Assembly: GCF_041080625.1 (NCBI RefSeq) | Contig: NZ_CP163518.1 | Span: 9,665,501 to 9,729,500, forward strand | Source of the DNA: Streptomyces sp. CG1 | GTDB taxonomy: Bacteria > Actinomycetota > Actinomycetes > Streptomycetales > Streptomycetaceae | Reading direction: 5' to 3' | Length of the DNA: 64,000 nucleotides | In this document: positions 8,452-17,706 of the stretch, in pieces | Position numbering within the stretch: position 1 is the first letter of the stretch | Layout of the letters: each line of letters opens with the position of its first letter | The notes under the pieces: model-generated | Told to the model about the DNA's origin: nothing | Seen by the model: only the letters and a program-made list of their open reading frames with translations | The model's database searches: none | Program-made: the position numbers and the translations under genes

Positions 8452-9195
8452 GTGACCGCGCCCCCGGACGACTGCCTCGCGCGCAACGAGTGGATCTGCG
8501 GCGCCTATCTGAGCACCCGCCGCCGGATCGTCCTCGACGCGGTCGTCCAGCACCTCCAGCTGACCACCCTGTCGGTCCTCATCGGCGTGGCCATCGCGCT
8601 GCCGCTCGCGGTGCTGGCCCGCCGCTGGGGCTGGGCGGCCGGGCCGGTCCTCGCCGTGACGACGATCCTCTACACGATCCCGTCCCTGGCGATGTTCTCC
8701 CTGCTCCTGCCGCTGTACGGCCTCTCGGCCACGCTCGTCGTCGCCGGGCTCGTGCTGTACTCGCTGACCCTGCTCGTCCGGAACATCCTCGCGGGCCTGC
8801 GCGCGGTCCCCGAGGAGACCCGGCAGGCCGCGCGCGGCCTCGGCTACGGCCCCGTCCGCCTGCTGCTCACCGTGGAGCTGCCCCTCGCCCTGCCCGCCGC
8901 TATGGCGGGCCTGCGGATCGCCATGGTCTCGGCGGTCTCCCTGGTCACGGTCGGCGCGATCGTCGGCTTCGGGGGCCTCGGCAACCTCATCTACGCGGGC
9001 ATGAACACCTACTTCAAGGCCCAGGTGCTCACCGCGTCCGTGCTGTGCGTGCTGATCGCCGTCGCCGCAGACCTGCTCCTGCTGGGTGTGCAGTGGCTGA
9101 TCACGCCGTGGACGCGGGCGGGGCGCGCACGCGTGCCTCCCCGGCGGGTGCGGGCGCGCACGAGGGCCGTCGGGACGAGGGCGGGCCGCGCATGA
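8452..9195 (+). CDS. Osmoprotectant ABC transporter permease (OpuCB/ProW type)
   Basis: A 247-residue inner-membrane permease from GTG 8452, with five or six hydrophobic segments and the BPD_transp_1 coupling loop AARGLGYGPVRLLLTVELPLALPAAMAGLRIA. Such permeases carry glycine betaine, carnitine or choline. The next permease gene overlaps by ATGA (9192-9195). Its C-terminus is unusually arginine-rich (RAGRARVPPRRVRARTRAVGTRAG). Confidence 0.88.
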   Translation: MTAPPDDCLARNEWICGAYLSTRRRIVLDAVVQHLQLTTLSVLIGVAIALPLAVLARRWGWAAGPVLAVTTILYTIPSLAMFSLLLPLYGLSATLVVAGLVLYSLTLLVRNILAGLRAVPEETRQAARGLGYGPVRLLLTVELPLALPAAMAGLRIAMVSAVSLVTVGAIVGFGGLGNLIYAGMNTYFKAQVLTASVLCVLIAVAADLLLLGVQWLITPWTRAGRARVPPRRVRARTRAVGTRAGRA

Positions 9196-9863
9196 GCACG
9201 GTCACCGCGAGCTGGCGCTGGCTCACCGACCCCGCGCACTGGTCCGGCGACGACGGCATCGGGCACCGGCTGCTCCAGCACCTCGCCCTCACCGCCGCCT
9301 GTCTCGTCATCAGCTGCGTGCTCGCACTCCCGGTCGCCCTGGTCCTCGGCCACCTCGGCAAGGGCGGCGCCCTCGCCGTCAACATCTCCAACGTCGGCCG
9401 GGCCGTCCCCACCTTCGCCGTCCTCGTGCTGCTGCTCCTCACCCCGGTCGGCAAGTGGGGCGAGGGTCCCACGGTGGTGGCCCTGGTGCTGTTCGCCGTG
9501 CCCCCGCTGCTCACCAACGCCTACGTCGGCATGCGCGAGGTCGATCGCGGCGTCGTCCAGGCGGCCCGGGGCATGGGGATGACCGGACGGCAGATGCTGC
9601 TGCGCGTGGAGCTGCCCCTCGCCCTGCCGATGGTCATGCACGGGGTGCGGATCGCCGCCGTCCAGCTCGTCGCCACCGCGACCATCGCCGCGCTCGCTGG
9701 CGGCGGCGGGCTCGGCCGGATCATCACCGCCGGCTTCAATCTCGCGAGTACGCCCCAGGTGGTCGCGGGCGCCCTGCTCGTCGCCGTGTTCGCGCTCGTC
9801 GTCGAGGCCGTCTTCGAGATCGCGGAGCGACGGGCACCGGCGTGGGCACGGGGCGGCCGATGA
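9192..9863 (+). CDS. Osmoprotectant ABC transporter permease (OpuCD type)
   Basis: A 223-residue second permease. It has a periplasmic N-terminus, five to six transmembrane segments, and the coupling loop AARGMGMTGRQMLLRVELPLALPMVMHGVRIA. The sequence PTFAVLVLLLLTPVGKWGEGPTVVAL is typical of OpuC/ProW proteins. It overlaps by 4 bases with both neighbours, which argues for one transcript and coupled translation. The 3' end carries the first unit of a tandem repeat that continues into the next gene. Confidence 0.88.
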   Translation: MSTVTASWRWLTDPAHWSGDDGIGHRLLQHLALTAACLVISCVLALPVALVLGHLGKGGALAVNISNVGRAVPTFAVLVLLLLTPVGKWGEGPTVVALVLFAVPPLLTNAYVGMREVDRGVVQAARGMGMTGRQMLLRVELPLALPMVMHGVRIAAVQLVATATIAALAGGGGLGRIITAGFNLASTPQVVAGALLVAVFALVVEAVFEIAERRAPAWARGGR

Positions 9864-9923
9864 CCGGTACCGGGGTGGACGTGCGGCGGCCGATGACCGG
9901 CACCGAGGCCGACGTGGGACGGG
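9828..9923. repeat. Three imperfect tandem repeats (30-33 bp) across a gene junction
   Basis: The units begin CGACGGGCACCGG (9828-9857, 30 bp), CGATGACCGGTACCGG (9858-9890, 33 bp) and CGATGACCGGCACCGA (9891-9923, 33 bp). Because each of the last two contains ATGACCGG, the binding-protein gene has two possible ATG starts, at 9860 and 9893. The unit length keeps the frame. Confidence 0.7.
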
Positions 9924-10861
9924 CGAGGAGAGGCGTACTCGCAACCCTCCTGCTCCTCGCCCTCGCGGCCTGCTCCACCGGTCCCTCCCTGGAGAACCGC
10001 GGCCAGGTCACCGCGCCGCCCGGCGACAGCCACCACCTGACCATCGGCTCGGCCGGCTTCACCGAGAGCGATCTGCTCGCCCAGATGTACGCCCAGCTGC
10101 TGAACCAGTCCGGCTACCAGACCTCGATCCTCACCGTCGCCAACCGTGAGCTGTACGAACCGGCACTGGAGTCCGGCCAGATCGACGTCGTGCCCGAGTA
10201 CGCGGCCACCTTCGCCGACTGGCTGAACGCCAAAACCCACGGCGCCGACGCCAGGACCGTCGGCTCACCCGACCTCGACGCGACGATGCAGGCCCTGCGC
10301 GCGCTCGCCACGCCCCGCGGGCTCACCGTCCTGCCGCCCGGCCGCGCCGTCGACCAGAACGCCTTCGCGGTCACCGTCGCCTACGCCCGCGAACACCACC
10401 TCAAGACCCTCAGCGACCTCGGCGCCGCGAAGGTGCAGGTACGGCTCGCGGCGGGCGACGAGTGCGTCCAACGGCCGTACTGCGAACCGGGGTTGAAGAA
10501 GGTGTACGGCATCGACATCACCGGCATCGACCCCAAGGGGGTCGGCACCACCCAGGCCAAGCGGGCCGTGCAGAACGGGCAGGACCAGATGGTGCTGACC
10601 ACGACCACGGATGCCACGCTGGACCAGTTCGGACTGGTGCTCCTCGCCGACGACAGGCACCTGCAGAACGCCGACTACATCGTCCCGGTCGTCAACCGCT
10701 CCCGTGCCGGCAGCGAACGCGTGACGACGGCGCTCGGCAGGCTCAACGGTGTACTGACCACGGCCGACCTGGCCACCATGAACGAGCAGGTCGACAGCTG
10801 GCGGCGGCTCGCCTCGGACGTCGCCCACGCCTATCTCAAGGACAAGGGCCTGCTGAAATGA
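9860..10861 (+). CDS. Osmoprotectant ABC transporter substrate-binding lipoprotein (OpuCC/ProX type)
   Basis: The 333-residue protein is drawn from ATG 9860, which overlaps the upstream stop; ATG 9893 in the repeated unit is equally possible. A hydrophobic segment ends in a lipobox LLALAACS, so it is membrane-anchored outside the cell. The mature part fits the glycine betaine/choline-binding group: TIGSAGFTESDLLAQMYAQLLNQSGYQT and DVVPEYAATFADWL. The extra 10-15 residues before the signal come from the tandem repeat. The cognate ATPase gene is downstream on the opposite strand. Confidence 0.88.
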   Translation: MTGTGVDVRRPMTGTEADVGRARRGVLATLLLLALAACSTGPSLENRGQVTAPPGDSHHLTIGSAGFTESDLLAQMYAQLLNQSGYQTSILTVANRELYEPALESGQIDVVPEYAATFADWLNAKTHGADARTVGSPDLDATMQALRALATPRGLTVLPPGRAVDQNAFAVTVAYAREHHLKTLSDLGAAKVQVRLAAGDECVQRPYCEPGLKKVYGIDITGIDPKGVGTTQAKRAVQNGQDQMVLTTTTDATLDQFGLVLLADDRHLQNADYIVPVVNRSRAGSERVTTALGRLNGVLTTADLATMNEQVDSWRRLASDVAHAYLKDKGLLK

Positions 10862-10885
10862 CCAGGGCTGCCGAGGCGCCGCAGC

Positions 10886-12040
10886 TCAGGCGTCCGACAC
10901 CGAGTCGAAAGACACCTGCCCCCGCGCCACGCCCCGCGCGTCCGCGTCCACCGAGCGGCGCAGCGCCTCGTGCAGCTTGGCCGGGGTGAGCACGCCGAGG
11001 AAGCGCGCGCCGTCCAGCACCGCGACCCACCCGGCGTCGTACTGCAACATCACCCCGAACGCCTGCTTCAGCGGCGTACCCACCGGCACCCACGCGGTCA
11101 TCCGGTGGGTCAGCTCTCCGACCGTGCCGCCCGCCGCCAGTTCGTCGATGCCGACCCAGCCGCGCAGATCGCCGTCCGCGTCGAGGACGACGGCCCACCG
11201 GGCGCGCTCGGCCCGCAGCCGTTCCACGGCCCGTTCGGCGGGCTCGTCCAGCCGGGCCACGGGCGGCTGTTCCAGGTCGTCCGGCTCGATCGTGGTGACG
11301 GAGAGCCGCTTCAGCCCCCGGTCGGCGCCCACGAAGGAGGCGACGTACGGCGTCGCGGGCGCCCCGAGCACCGCACCCGGCGTGTCGAACTGCTCGATGC
11401 GCCCCTGCCCGTACACGGCGATGCGGTCGCCGAGCCGGACGGCCTCCTCGATGTCGTGCGTGACCAGCAGCACGGTCTTGCGCACCGCGGCCTGCATCCG
11501 CAGGAACTCGTCCTGCAACTGCTCGCGCACCACCGGGTCGACCGCGCCGAACGGCTCGTCCATCAGCAGCACCGGCGGGTCCGCCGCGAGCGCCCGCGCC
11601 ACCCCGACCCGCTGCCGCTGCCCGCCGGACAGCTGCTCCGGATAGCGCGGCCCGTACGTCGTCGGGTCGAGCCCCACCAGATCCAGCAGCTCGGCGGCCC
11701 GCGCCCGTGCCTTCGCCCGCTTCCAGCCGAGCAGCGCGGGCACGGTCGCGGTGTTGTCCAGGACGGTGCGGTGCGGAAAGAGCCCCACCTGCTGGATGAC
11801 GTACCCGATACGGCGGCGCAGCCGCACCGGGTCGACGGCGGCGATGTCCTCGTCCTCGACGAAGATCCGGCCGGCGGTGGGCTCGATCAGCCGGTTGACC
11901 ATCATCATGGTCGTCGTCTTGCCGCAGCCGGACGGGCCGACGAGTGTGACCAGCTCACCCTCGGCCACCTCGAAGGAGAGGTCGTCCACGGCCGTCGTAC
12001 CGTCCGGATACCGCTTGGTGACCTGCTCGAACCGGATCAT
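10886..12040 (-). CDS. Osmoprotectant ABC transporter ATP-binding protein with CBS-type C-terminus (OpuCA/ProV type)
   Basis: The 384-residue cytosolic ATPase shows Walker A GPSGCGKTT, Q-loop IGYVIQQVGLFPH, signature LSGGQRQRVG, Walker B VLLMDEPFGAVD and the H-loop THDIEEA. After residue 250 comes a regulatory tail (RAERARWAVVLDADGDLRGWVG, then LKQAFGVMLQYDAGWVAVLDGARFLGVLTPAKL) resembling paired CBS motifs, which sense ionic strength in OpuA-like systems. The gene converges on the binding-protein gene with a 24-bp gap, so it has its own promoter at about 12045-12200. Confidence 0.9.
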   Translation of the reverse strand: MIRFEQVTKRYPDGTTAVDDLSFEVAEGELVTLVGPSGCGKTTTMMMVNRLIEPTAGRIFVEDEDIAAVDPVRLRRRIGYVIQQVGLFPHRTVLDNTATVPALLGWKRAKARARAAELLDLVGLDPTTYGPRYPEQLSGGQRQRVGVARALAADPPVLLMDEPFGAVDPVVREQLQDEFLRMQAAVRKTVLLVTHDIEEAVRLGDRIAVYGQGRIEQFDTPGAVLGAPATPYVASFVGADRGLKRLSVTTIEPDDLEQPPVARLDEPAERAVERLRAERARWAVVLDADGDLRGWVGIDELAAGGTVGELTHRMTAWVPVGTPLKQAFGVMLQYDAGWVAVLDGARFLGVLTPAKLHEALRRSVDADARGVARGQVSFDSVSDA

Positions 12041-12201
12041 TCCCTCACGCTAACGGGGCCTGCCGGAGCACGCTCGGCGACAAGGTGGAACGAGGCGGGA
12101 CGAGGGGGCACGGCCAGAACCGGCTTGGATCAACGCGCCTGAGTGTGATTCCGTTGCAACCCGACATCATCGCTCATCACGGACTTGCCGGAGGTTGACT
12201 C

Positions 12202-13257
12202 TTGAGCTTGACGGGAACGACGTTTTTCGTCCTGCTGATCGTGGCCACCGCAGTGTGCGTGATCGGGACGATGGTGCTGTGGTCGGTGGTCAGGGGACCC
12301 CGGCCGGTGCGCTGGCTGCTGCGGTTCGTGATGATCGGCCTGTGCCAGCTCACCGCCATCTCGGTGGTGGCGACCTGGATCAACAACGACTACGGTCTCT
12401 ACGCCTCCTGGGACGACCTCCTCGGCCGCAACAACGCGGCCGTGGCCATGCCCGGGCCCCCGGCGGACCGCGCCAAGTTCACCCACACCGAGACAGGGCT
12501 GCTGGACACGTACTTCCGCGGCCGGCATTCGGCCCTGTCCGGACAGGTCATCGTCTGGACACCGCCGCAGTACAACGAGCCCCGGTACCGGCACACCCGC
12601 TTCCCGGTGGTGATGCTCCTGCACGGAGTCCCCGGAGGCCCCGCCTCCTGGCTCGAGCACGGCGGTATGCCCGGGGACTTCGAGCAGCTGGTGAACGCGC
12701 GCACCAGTCATCCCTTCATCCTGGCCATGCCCACGGTCGACCCGGGCGGCATCGACACCGACTGCACCGACCAACGCAACCGGAAGGTGGCCACCTGGAT
12801 GGCCTCCGACGTACCGGAGCTGATCAGCAAGAAGTTCCGCACCCTGCCCGGAGCCAAGGGCTGGGGCGTGATGGGTTTCTCCACCGGAGGCTTCTGCGCG
12901 GCCCGGCTCCCGCTGGCCTATCCGAAGGTCTTCGCGGCCGGAGCCGCACTGGATCCCGATCCCCTCACCGGCGATCAGGGCGTGATCGGCGACCCGGAGG
13001 TCCGCAAGCGCACCAGCCCCACGTACATGGTGCGGCACACCACCGCCCCGGTCGGCCTGTTCCTGGCCACGTCCGCTCAGGACCGGCTCAGCCCGCCGCA
13101 CTACATCGAGGAGTTCGCCCAGGCCGCGGCCGGCACCCCGGTCCGGACCCAGACCCTGGTGCTGCCCACGGGCGGCCACAACTACAACACATGGACACGC
13201 CTGTACCCGGCCGCCTTCAGCTTCCTCAGCCGTGAAACATCCGCCCCGCAGGGGTAG
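12202..13257 (+). CDS. Membrane-anchored esterase of the alpha/beta-hydrolase (antigen 85-like) superfamily
   Basis: The start is TTG 12202, chosen because GGAGG lies 8 bases upstream. Two or three N-terminal hydrophobic segments (residues 5-27 and 38-58) anchor the protein, followed by an outside esterase domain. The nucleophile motif is GFSTGGFCA; HG in VVMLLHGVPGGPASW forms the oxyanion loop, and the catalytic histidine is probably in GGHNYNTW. The layout resembles mycobacterial and Streptomyces secreted esterases related to mycolyltransferases, but the substrate is unknown. It is 351 residues and stands alone between two leftward units. Confidence 0.8.
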   Translation: MSLTGTTFFVLLIVATAVCVIGTMVLWSVVRGPRPVRWLLRFVMIGLCQLTAISVVATWINNDYGLYASWDDLLGRNNAAVAMPGPPADRAKFTHTETGLLDTYFRGRHSALSGQVIVWTPPQYNEPRYRHTRFPVVMLLHGVPGGPASWLEHGGMPGDFEQLVNARTSHPFILAMPTVDPGGIDTDCTDQRNRKVATWMASDVPELISKKFRTLPGAKGWGVMGFSTGGFCAARLPLAYPKVFAAGAALDPDPLTGDQGVIGDPEVRKRTSPTYMVRHTTAPVGLFLATSAQDRLSPPHYIEEFAQAAAGTPVRTQTLVLPTGGHNYNTWTRLYPAAFSFLSRETSAPQG

Positions 13258-13317
13258 CCACGCCTCCTCGTCGGAGGGAGACCACCTCCGCCGCGACAGC
13301 GGCGCATGCACGGCCCG

Positions 13318-13959
13318 TCAGCTGAGCAGGATCACTTCCAGCTTCCGCGGGCCGTGCACACCCTCCACCCGGTCCAGCTCGATGTCACTGGTGGCCGAAG
13401 GGCCCGAGATCCAGGTCAACGGGCGGGCCGGATCGAGGCGTTCGAGGGCCTGGGGAACCGAGGAGACCACCTGGTCCGGGACGCGGACGACACAGATGTG
13501 ATGGTCGGGGATGAGCGAGATCCGGCGCCGGCCCTGGTCGGGGGAGCCGTCCAGGACGATCGTGCCGGTCTCGGCGATCGCCACGGCACAGCCCGTCACC
13601 ACACTGTCCACCTGGTCCAGCCGGTGCGGTGTGCTCTCCGCCAGGTCGTCGAGCCGCGCCACGTCCGCGGCGGACAGCCACCCGGGCGGAAGACTCGGTG
13701 GTACCAGCACCTCCCGGGAGCCGTTCCCGGCCAGCAGGCGTCCGACCAGGTCCGGCAGTTCCTCGGCGTCGCCGCGGTGCACGATGGCCCGGTAGTCCGC
13801 GAGGTTCTCGGCCAGCAGTTCCACCGTCTGCCCGGGCGTGCGGTGACCGTGCTCCCGCAGGCAGCCGCGGTTCACGGCCTCCTCGTACGGCCGCTCGTCC
13901 GGAGTCACGTCGGCGAGTGCCCGCCGCACCCGGCCCAGGACTCTGTCCCTGCTGCTCAC
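13318..13959 (-). CDS. lutC: L-lactate utilization protein LutC (LUD domain)
   Basis: The 213-residue protein begins at a GTG overlapping the lutB stop by GTGA (13956-13959). It is a LUD-domain protein: TPHRLDQVDSVVTGCAVAIAETGTIVLDG, then RRISLIPDHHICVVRVPDQVV, the segment shared with LutB and 5-formyl-THF cyclo-ligases. With LutA and LutB it oxidises L-lactate to pyruvate, feeding electrons to the respiratory chain. It is the last gene of the leftward rhamnose unit. Confidence 0.92.
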   Translation of the reverse strand: MSSRDRVLGRVRRALADVTPDERPYEEAVNRGCLREHGHRTPGQTVELLAENLADYRAIVHRGDAEELPDLVGRLLAGNGSREVLVPPSLPPGWLSAADVARLDDLAESTPHRLDQVDSVVTGCAVAIAETGTIVLDGSPDQGRRRISLIPDHHICVVRVPDQVVSSVPQALERLDPARPLTWISGPSATSDIELDRVEGVHGPRKLEVILLS

Positions 13960-15434
13960 TTGGCGCCGTCCTTTCCGCCGCGCGTGCGCTGCCACCAGTC
14001 CCGGAAGGGTTCCGCCGGTACGGGCGGCAGGTCCCGGGTGGCGCTCCACGCCCTGCCCGGGCCGGGCAAGGCGCGGGGGTGGAGGCGGCGGGTGCGGGAG
14101 GCGAGGCGCTGGCCGGTGCGCAGGGCGCCGGGGCGGGTGAAGGTCCAGCGTGCCGCACGCATGGCCGCGCGCTCGGCCGCATGGCCCTTGGCCGGCTTCA
14201 GTATCACCTTGTTGCCCTGCCGGACCGCGGGACCGCCCTCCACGACCCGCTCGCGCAGATGCACCAGCACCTCGGGGATGTCGATGGCGACCGGGCAGAC
14301 CTCGTAGCAGGCGCCGCACAGACTCGACGCGTACGGCAGCGAGGCGTCGATCTCGCTTGCCGTGCCCCGGAGCTGGGGGCTGAGGATCGCGCCGATCGGG
14401 CCCGGGTAGACCGAGCCGTAGGCGTGCCCGCCGGCCCGTTCGTAGACGGGACAGACGTTGAGGCAGGCCGAGCAGCGGATGCAGCGCAGGGCCTGGCGGC
14501 CGACCTGGTCGGCGAGGGTGTCGGTGCGGCCGTTGTCGAGCAGCACCAGATGGAAGGTCCGCGGCCCGTCGTCGGCCGTCGTCCCGGTCCACGTGCTCGT
14601 GTACGGGTTCATGCGCTCGGCGGTGGAGGAGCGGGGGAGCGTCTGCAGGAAGACCTCCAGGTCCTGCCAGGTCGGCACCACCTTCTCGATGCCCACGACC
14701 GAGATCAGCGTCTCCGGCAGGGTCAGACACATCCGGCCGTTGCCCTCGGACTCCACCACCACCAGCGTGCCGGTCTCGGCGACCATGAAGTTGGCGCCGG
14801 AGATGCCGACCCTGGCCCGCAGGAACTTCTCCCGCAGATGCAGCCGCGCGGCCTCGGCGAGTTCGGCGGGCGTGTCGGTGAGTCCCTCGGGAGCGGGACG
14901 GCCCCACTCGCCCATCTCCGCGCGGAAGATGTCCCGGATCTCACCCCGGTTGCGATGGATCGCCGGCACCAGGATGTGCGAGGGCCGGTCCTTGCCCAAC
15001 TGCACGATCAGCTCGGCGAGATCGGTCTCGTAGGCGCGGATGCCTTCTTCGAGAAGGGCCTCGTTGAGCCCGATCTCCTGCGTGGCCATCGACTTGACCT
15101 TGACGACCTCAGACTCGCCCGTCTCCTTGACCAGCCGGGCGACGATTCGGTTGGCCTCGTCCGCGTCGGCGGCCCAGTGGACCGTGCCGCCCGCCGCCGT
15201 GACCGACTCCTCCAACTGCACCAGATAGCGGTCGAGATGGCGCAGCGTGTGGTCCTTGATCCGGCGGCCCGCCTCACGCAGCGCCGGCCAGTCGTCCAAC
15301 TCGGCCACCGCACGGGCCCGTTTGGCGCGGATGGTGTGCGTGGCGTGCCGCAGATTGCCCCGCAGGGTGGGATTGCGTACGGCATCGCGAGCGGCCTCGG
15401 GGAAGGCCGGCATGCCGACGAACGTTCCGCTCAT
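13956..15434 (-). CDS. lutB: L-lactate oxidation iron-sulfur protein LutB
   Basis: The 492-residue protein starts at ATG overlapping the lutA stop by ATGA. An N-terminal LUD domain (residues about 60-300, with ISGANFMVAETGTLVVVESEGNGRM) is followed by two 4Fe-4S sites: CIRCSACLNVCPVYE near residue 323 and CGACYEVCPV near residue 378. The C-terminus is basic. It is the electron-carrying core of the LutABC L-lactate dehydrogenase. Its coupling on both sides shows that lutABC is expressed as one block. Confidence 0.94.
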   Translation of the reverse strand: MSGTFVGMPAFPEAARDAVRNPTLRGNLRHATHTIRAKRARAVAELDDWPALREAGRRIKDHTLRHLDRYLVQLEESVTAAGGTVHWAADADEANRIVARLVKETGESEVVKVKSMATQEIGLNEALLEEGIRAYETDLAELIVQLGKDRPSHILVPAIHRNRGEIRDIFRAEMGEWGRPAPEGLTDTPAELAEAARLHLREKFLRARVGISGANFMVAETGTLVVVESEGNGRMCLTLPETLISVVGIEKVVPTWQDLEVFLQTLPRSSTAERMNPYTSTWTGTTADDGPRTFHLVLLDNGRTDTLADQVGRQALRCIRCSACLNVCPVYERAGGHAYGSVYPGPIGAILSPQLRGTASEIDASLPYASSLCGACYEVCPVAIDIPEVLVHLRERVVEGGPAVRQGNKVILKPAKGHAAERAAMRAARWTFTRPGALRTGQRLASRTRRLHPRALPGPGRAWSATRDLPPVPAEPFRDWWQRTRGGKDGAK

Positions 15435-16186
15435 GCCGCCGGTTCCTCCTCCGTGCTCGCCAGGATCTCCGCGATGTGCACCGGCCGCATGGCGGTACGC
15501 AGCCGGCTCATCGTGCCGCCGATGTGCATCAGACACGAGTTGTCGGCCGCGCACAGCACCTGAGCACCCGTCGACTCGGCACTGCGCACCTTGTCCGCGC
15601 CCATCGCCGCCGACACCTCCGCGTTCTTCACCGCGAACGTGCCGCCGAACCCACAGCACTCCTCGGCACCCGGCAGCTCGACCAGCTCCAGACCCTTGAC
15701 CGCCTGGAGAAGCCTGCGCGGCCGGTCGCCCAGACCGAGGGAGCGCAGGCCGTGACAGGTCGGATGGTAGGTGACCTTGTGCGGGTAGCAGGCGCCGACG
15801 TCCGTCACGCCGAGCACGTCGACCAGGAACTCCGTCAGCTCGTACGTCTTCGGGACCACCGGCGCCAGCGTCCGGGCCAGCGAGTGCCCGCGCCCCTCGG
15901 CACGGGCCCGCTCGCCCATCCGTGGATACAGCTCCCGCACCATCGCCCCGCAGGACCCGGACGGGGTCACGATCGCCTCGTAGCCGCCGAAGACATCGGA
16001 GAAGTGCCGGGCCAGCGGCTCGGCCTCGTGCCGGTAACCGGTGTTGTAGTGCGCCTGCCCGCAGCAGCTCTGGCCCAGCGGGAAGTCGACGTCGACACCC
16101 AGTCTGGTCAGCAGTTTCACCACTGCACGGCCGGTGTCCGGATAGAGCGTGTCGTTGACACAGGTCAGGAACAGGGCGACACGCAT
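15431..16186 (-). CDS. lutA: L-lactate oxidation protein LutA (CCG-domain)
   Basis: The 251-residue protein contains two cysteine-rich CCG domains, with GQSCCGQAHYNTGY and EECCGFGGTFAVKN as the paired-cysteine motifs and PSGSCGAMVRELYP and YHPTCHGLR as partners. These domains resemble the HdrB/GlpC type that holds Fe-S clusters. A GAGGAG ribosome site precedes the ATG. The gene lies 71 bp after rhaB on the same strand, with no terminator seen between them, which places L-lactate oxidation in the rhamnose transcript. Confidence 0.94.
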   Translation of the reverse strand: MRVALFLTCVNDTLYPDTGRAVVKLLTRLGVDVDFPLGQSCCGQAHYNTGYRHEAEPLARHFSDVFGGYEAIVTPSGSCGAMVRELYPRMGERARAEGRGHSLARTLAPVVPKTYELTEFLVDVLGVTDVGACYPHKVTYHPTCHGLRSLGLGDRPRRLLQAVKGLELVELPGAEECCGFGGTFAVKNAEVSAAMGADKVRSAESTGAQVLCAADNSCLMHIGGTMSRLRTAMRPVHIAEILASTEEEPAA

Positions 16187-16257
16187 CGCGGCTCCTCGGA
16201 ATCGGTCATCGGACGAGTGCAGGGTAGTCGGCGGACATCGCCGAGGGGAGACCGCCG

Positions 16258-17706
16258 CTATCGCATGGCGATCCGCGCCGCGGCCTCCCGCCAGCGGGCG
16301 CCGTCGTCACGGGGTGCGTACCGGGTCAGCGGCTGGGTGCGGGTGAGCAGCCGGCGCATCGCGGCGAGGTCGCCGACCAGCCCGTGGGCACGGGCCTGGA
16401 CCAGGATGTTGCCGAGAGCCGCCGCCTCCGTCGCGCCGGCCACCACGGGCAACCCGCAGGCGTCGGCGGTCAGCTGGCACAGCAGCGCGTTACGCGTGCC
16501 GCCCCCGACGACGTACACCACGTCCACCGGACGGTCGGCCAGCCGCTGCGCGTCCTCGACGGCCCGCCGGTGGGCGAGGGCCAGCGAGTCCAGGATGCAC
16601 CGGGTGACCTCGGCCCGCGTCACCGGCACCGGCTGCCCCGACGCCCGGCACGCCTCGGCGATCCGCTCCGGCATCCGCCCCGGCGCCAGGAACGCCTCGT
16701 CCCCGGCGTCCACCACCGACCGCAGCGACGGCACGCTCCCGGCCTCGCGCAGCAACAGCCCCAAGTCCGGCTCGTTCCAGGCCCGTTGGCACTCCTGGAG
16801 CAGCCACAACCCCATGATGTTGCGCAGATACCGGACCGTGCCGTCGAGCCCCAGCTCATTGGTGAAGTTCGCGGCCCGGCTCTCCTCGGTGAGCACCGGA
16901 GCGGTCAGCTCGAGCCCCGCCAGGGACCAGGTGCCGGTGCAGATGTAGGCGAAGCGCTCACCGGTCGCCGGGACGGCGGCCACCGCGGAGGCGGTGTCGT
17001 GCGAGCCGACGGCCGTCACCGGCACCGGACCGGTCAGCCCCGTCTCCTCCAGTACCTCCGGCCGCAGCACCCCGGCCGGATCGCCGGGGCGCCGCAGCGG
17101 CGCGAACAGCCCGAGGTCGACACCGAGCCGCTCGGCGATGTCGTACGACCAGGTCCGCGTCCGCGGGTCGATCAGCTGCGTGGTGGAGGCGTTGGTCAGC
17201 TCGGTGGCCTGCTCACCGGTCAGCCAGTACGACAGCAGATCCGGGATCAGCAACAGCCGTTCCGCCTGGGCGAGTTGTGCGGTGGAGCGGGCCGACACGA
17301 GCTGGTACAGGGTGTTGAACGGCGCGTACTGGATGCCCGTCGCCGCATACAGCTCCCCGGCCGGCACGGTCGCCCACACCTTCTCCGCGACGCCCTCCGT
17401 GCGGGCGTCGCGATAGTGCACCGGGTTGCCCAGCAGGGCCCCGTCGGCGTCCAGCAGCCCGTAGTCCACGGCCCAGCCGTCGATGCCCACGGAATCCACC
17501 GGGCCCGCCGCCCGCAGCCCCTCCAGCACACCGCCGTAGAGCGCGAGCACGTCCCAGCGCAGCCCCTCCGCGAGACGCACCGGCCGGTTCGGGAACCGGT
17601 GCGCCTCGCTCAGTTCCAGCGCGTCCGGGCCCACCCGGCCGACCATCACGCGCCCGCTGGACGCGCCGAGATCGACCGCCGCGTACGACCGCACACCCTC
17701 GCTCAT
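16258..17706 (-). CDS. rhaB: Rhamnulokinase (FGGY family)
   Basis: The 482-residue sugar kinase phosphorylates L-rhamnulose to L-rhamnulose 1-phosphate. It has the N-terminal phosphate loop AAVDLGASSGRVMVG, the central VGIDGWAVDYGLLD segment, and the C-terminal ATP site VYVVGGGTRNALLCQLTADACGLPVVAGATEAAALGNIL. It is 4 bases overlapped with the upstream aldolase/dehydrogenase gene (17703-17706). All family regions are present and its length is normal. Confidence 0.95.
   Translation of the reverse strand: MSEGVRSYAAVDLGASSGRVMVGRVGPDALELSEAHRFPNRPVRLAEGLRWDVLALYGGVLEGLRAAGPVDSVGIDGWAVDYGLLDADGALLGNPVHYRDARTEGVAEKVWATVPAGELYAATGIQYAPFNTLYQLVSARSTAQLAQAERLLLIPDLLSYWLTGEQATELTNASTTQLIDPRTRTWSYDIAERLGVDLGLFAPLRRPGDPAGVLRPEVLEETGLTGPVPVTAVGSHDTASAVAAVPATGERFAYICTGTWSLAGLELTAPVLTEESRAANFTNELGLDGTVRYLRNIMGLWLLQECQRAWNEPDLGLLLREAGSVPSLRSVVDAGDEAFLAPGRMPERIAEACRASGQPVPVTRAEVTRCILDSLALAHRRAVEDAQRLADRPVDVVYVVGGGTRNALLCQLTADACGLPVVAGATEAAALGNILVQARAHGLVGDLAAMRRLLTRTQPLTRYAPRDDGARWREAAARIAMR

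Noticed and set aside
13318..14907. A single large LutC protein
   Set aside because: Upstream codons are an alternative frame of lutB. The GTGA overlap at 13956-13959 marks the true LutC start.
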